Shown here: positions 63,681-64,000 of the stretch, in pieces
Position numbering within the stretch: the stretch's first letter is position 1
How the letters are laid out: each line of letters opens with the position of its first letter
NCBI GenBank assembly: GCA_958496175.1
Contig: OY292276.1
Span: forward strand, 59,719,080-59,783,079
From: Sisyra terminalis
Lineage: Eukaryota; Arthropoda; Insecta; Neuroptera; Sisyridae
Length of the DNA stretch: 64,000 bases
Reading direction: 5' to 3'
Made by a program: the position numbers and the translations under genes
Notes under the pieces: model-generated
Database searches by the model: none
What the model was told of the DNA's origin: nothing
The model's input: only the letters and a program-made list of their open reading frames with translations

Positions 63681-64000
63681 CTTATGATTGGAAATATTCC
63701 TGAATTGTTTTTTAATATTTTTTTTCTTTTTTTCTCTAGTTACTCAACAAAGAACGGCGTTAACAACAAAGGATAGTTATTCGTTTTTGGTTTGTCCCTC
63801 ATCATCATTCTTAACGTGGATTGATAGTGTATTAACAATTGAAATCCCATTGTTGAAATTTGGAAGTGAAAATGAATAATTTAAATCAAAGTGTTATCAG
63901 ATTAAATTAGTGATCAGTGTTTAATGAATTTGTGATATAAATCTTTGGTTCGAACTGACCAAATCAAAGACAAAGAATCTCTTGAAAATGTTTGATTGTT
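63681..64000. other. Non-satellite AT-rich flank; no supported gene
   Basis: This stretch has no tandem structure. A long pyrimidine-rich run (about 63,707-63,737) ends in ctctag at 63,734-63,739, resembling a eukaryotic intron 3' end. After the AG, a frame stays open to a TAA at 63,877-63,879 (about 45 codons, with residues ending KFGSENE). Upstream, the frame opens only at a TTG (63,688), not an ATG, so as an intronless gene it is not credible. It might be a terminal exon or pure chance; I recognise no domain. A short hairpin (tttggt at 63,944-63,949, accaaa at 63,958-63,963) follows. Confidence 0.5.

Noticed and set aside
63688..63879. 63-codon plus-strand frame with a signal-peptide-like hydrophobic start
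   Set aside because: The start codon is TTG, not used by eukaryotic genes as a rule, and the hydrophobic part is translation of a T-rich tract. Only the part after the AG at 63,739 is kept as a weak exon possibility.

Overview
The window is almost entirely one tandem repeat. From base 1 to about 63,680 it holds roughly 190 head-to-tail copies of a 335-bp satellite monomer (about 38% G+C by hand count), all in one orientation. No transposon, gene or inversion interrupts it. The last 320 bases are AT-rich, non-satellite DNA. Long arrays of near-identical units of about two nucleosome lengths (2 x 167 bp) are typical of heterochromatic, centromeric, pericentromeric or subtelomeric DNA of eukaryotes, so this is a eukaryotic chromosome. 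I do not recognise the monomer as a named family and cannot say from sequence alone whether the host is a plant, an insect or something else. The array runs off the left end of the window; the right end is a true array edge.

Monomer phase here starts at tcgaacc (base 1). Variant monomers are named by diagnostic sites, numbered within the monomer: A (aataatga at 139-146), A' (aataaag there), B (aataaaaaaa there, C at 170, usually A at 242), C (atataaag at 138-145), C' (atataaagg), C2 (type C with T30, C170, A242), D (C64, giving ttccgtttcg, usually with G223), D' (C64 without G223), E (tctaat at 136-141 plus gaaagaata), F (agggtgcc at 159-166), F' (F plus catctttga), G (T30 plus tatgatgcc at 158-166), X (ttttttacg, gagggggag and gttgc together).

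Layout: 1-8,040 is A/A'/B/C types with a 4-monomer tandem duplication and a copied 5-monomer block. 8,041-14,739 is a 20-monomer block copied at 20,769-27,467. 16,750-20,768 is a 12-monomer (4,019-bp) higher-order unit that recurs at 33,498-37,516 and, partly, at 37,517-39,191. 26,463-32,492 is a C-F-D-E higher-order repeat of 1,340 bp, with two trimer units. 40,196-45,220 is an 8-monomer (2,680-bp) repeat. From about 41 kb to 62.3 kb type G dominates and is much more uniform, with 7-monomer units at 51,924-56,615 and 58,962-62,309. 62,310-63,680 is the decaying edge: private mutations, then two 320-321-bp diverged monomers, then a 60-bp fragment.

No protein-coding or RNA gene is supported. 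All open frames are short, start at GTG or TTG, and are by-products of the repeat. The most informative signal is at the edge. The two diverged edge monomers lack exactly one copy of a 20-bp tandem duplication present in the core monomers I checked, which suggests that the amplified form arose from a shorter ancestor. The second signal is the nested, copied block structure, a readable record of recent amplification.
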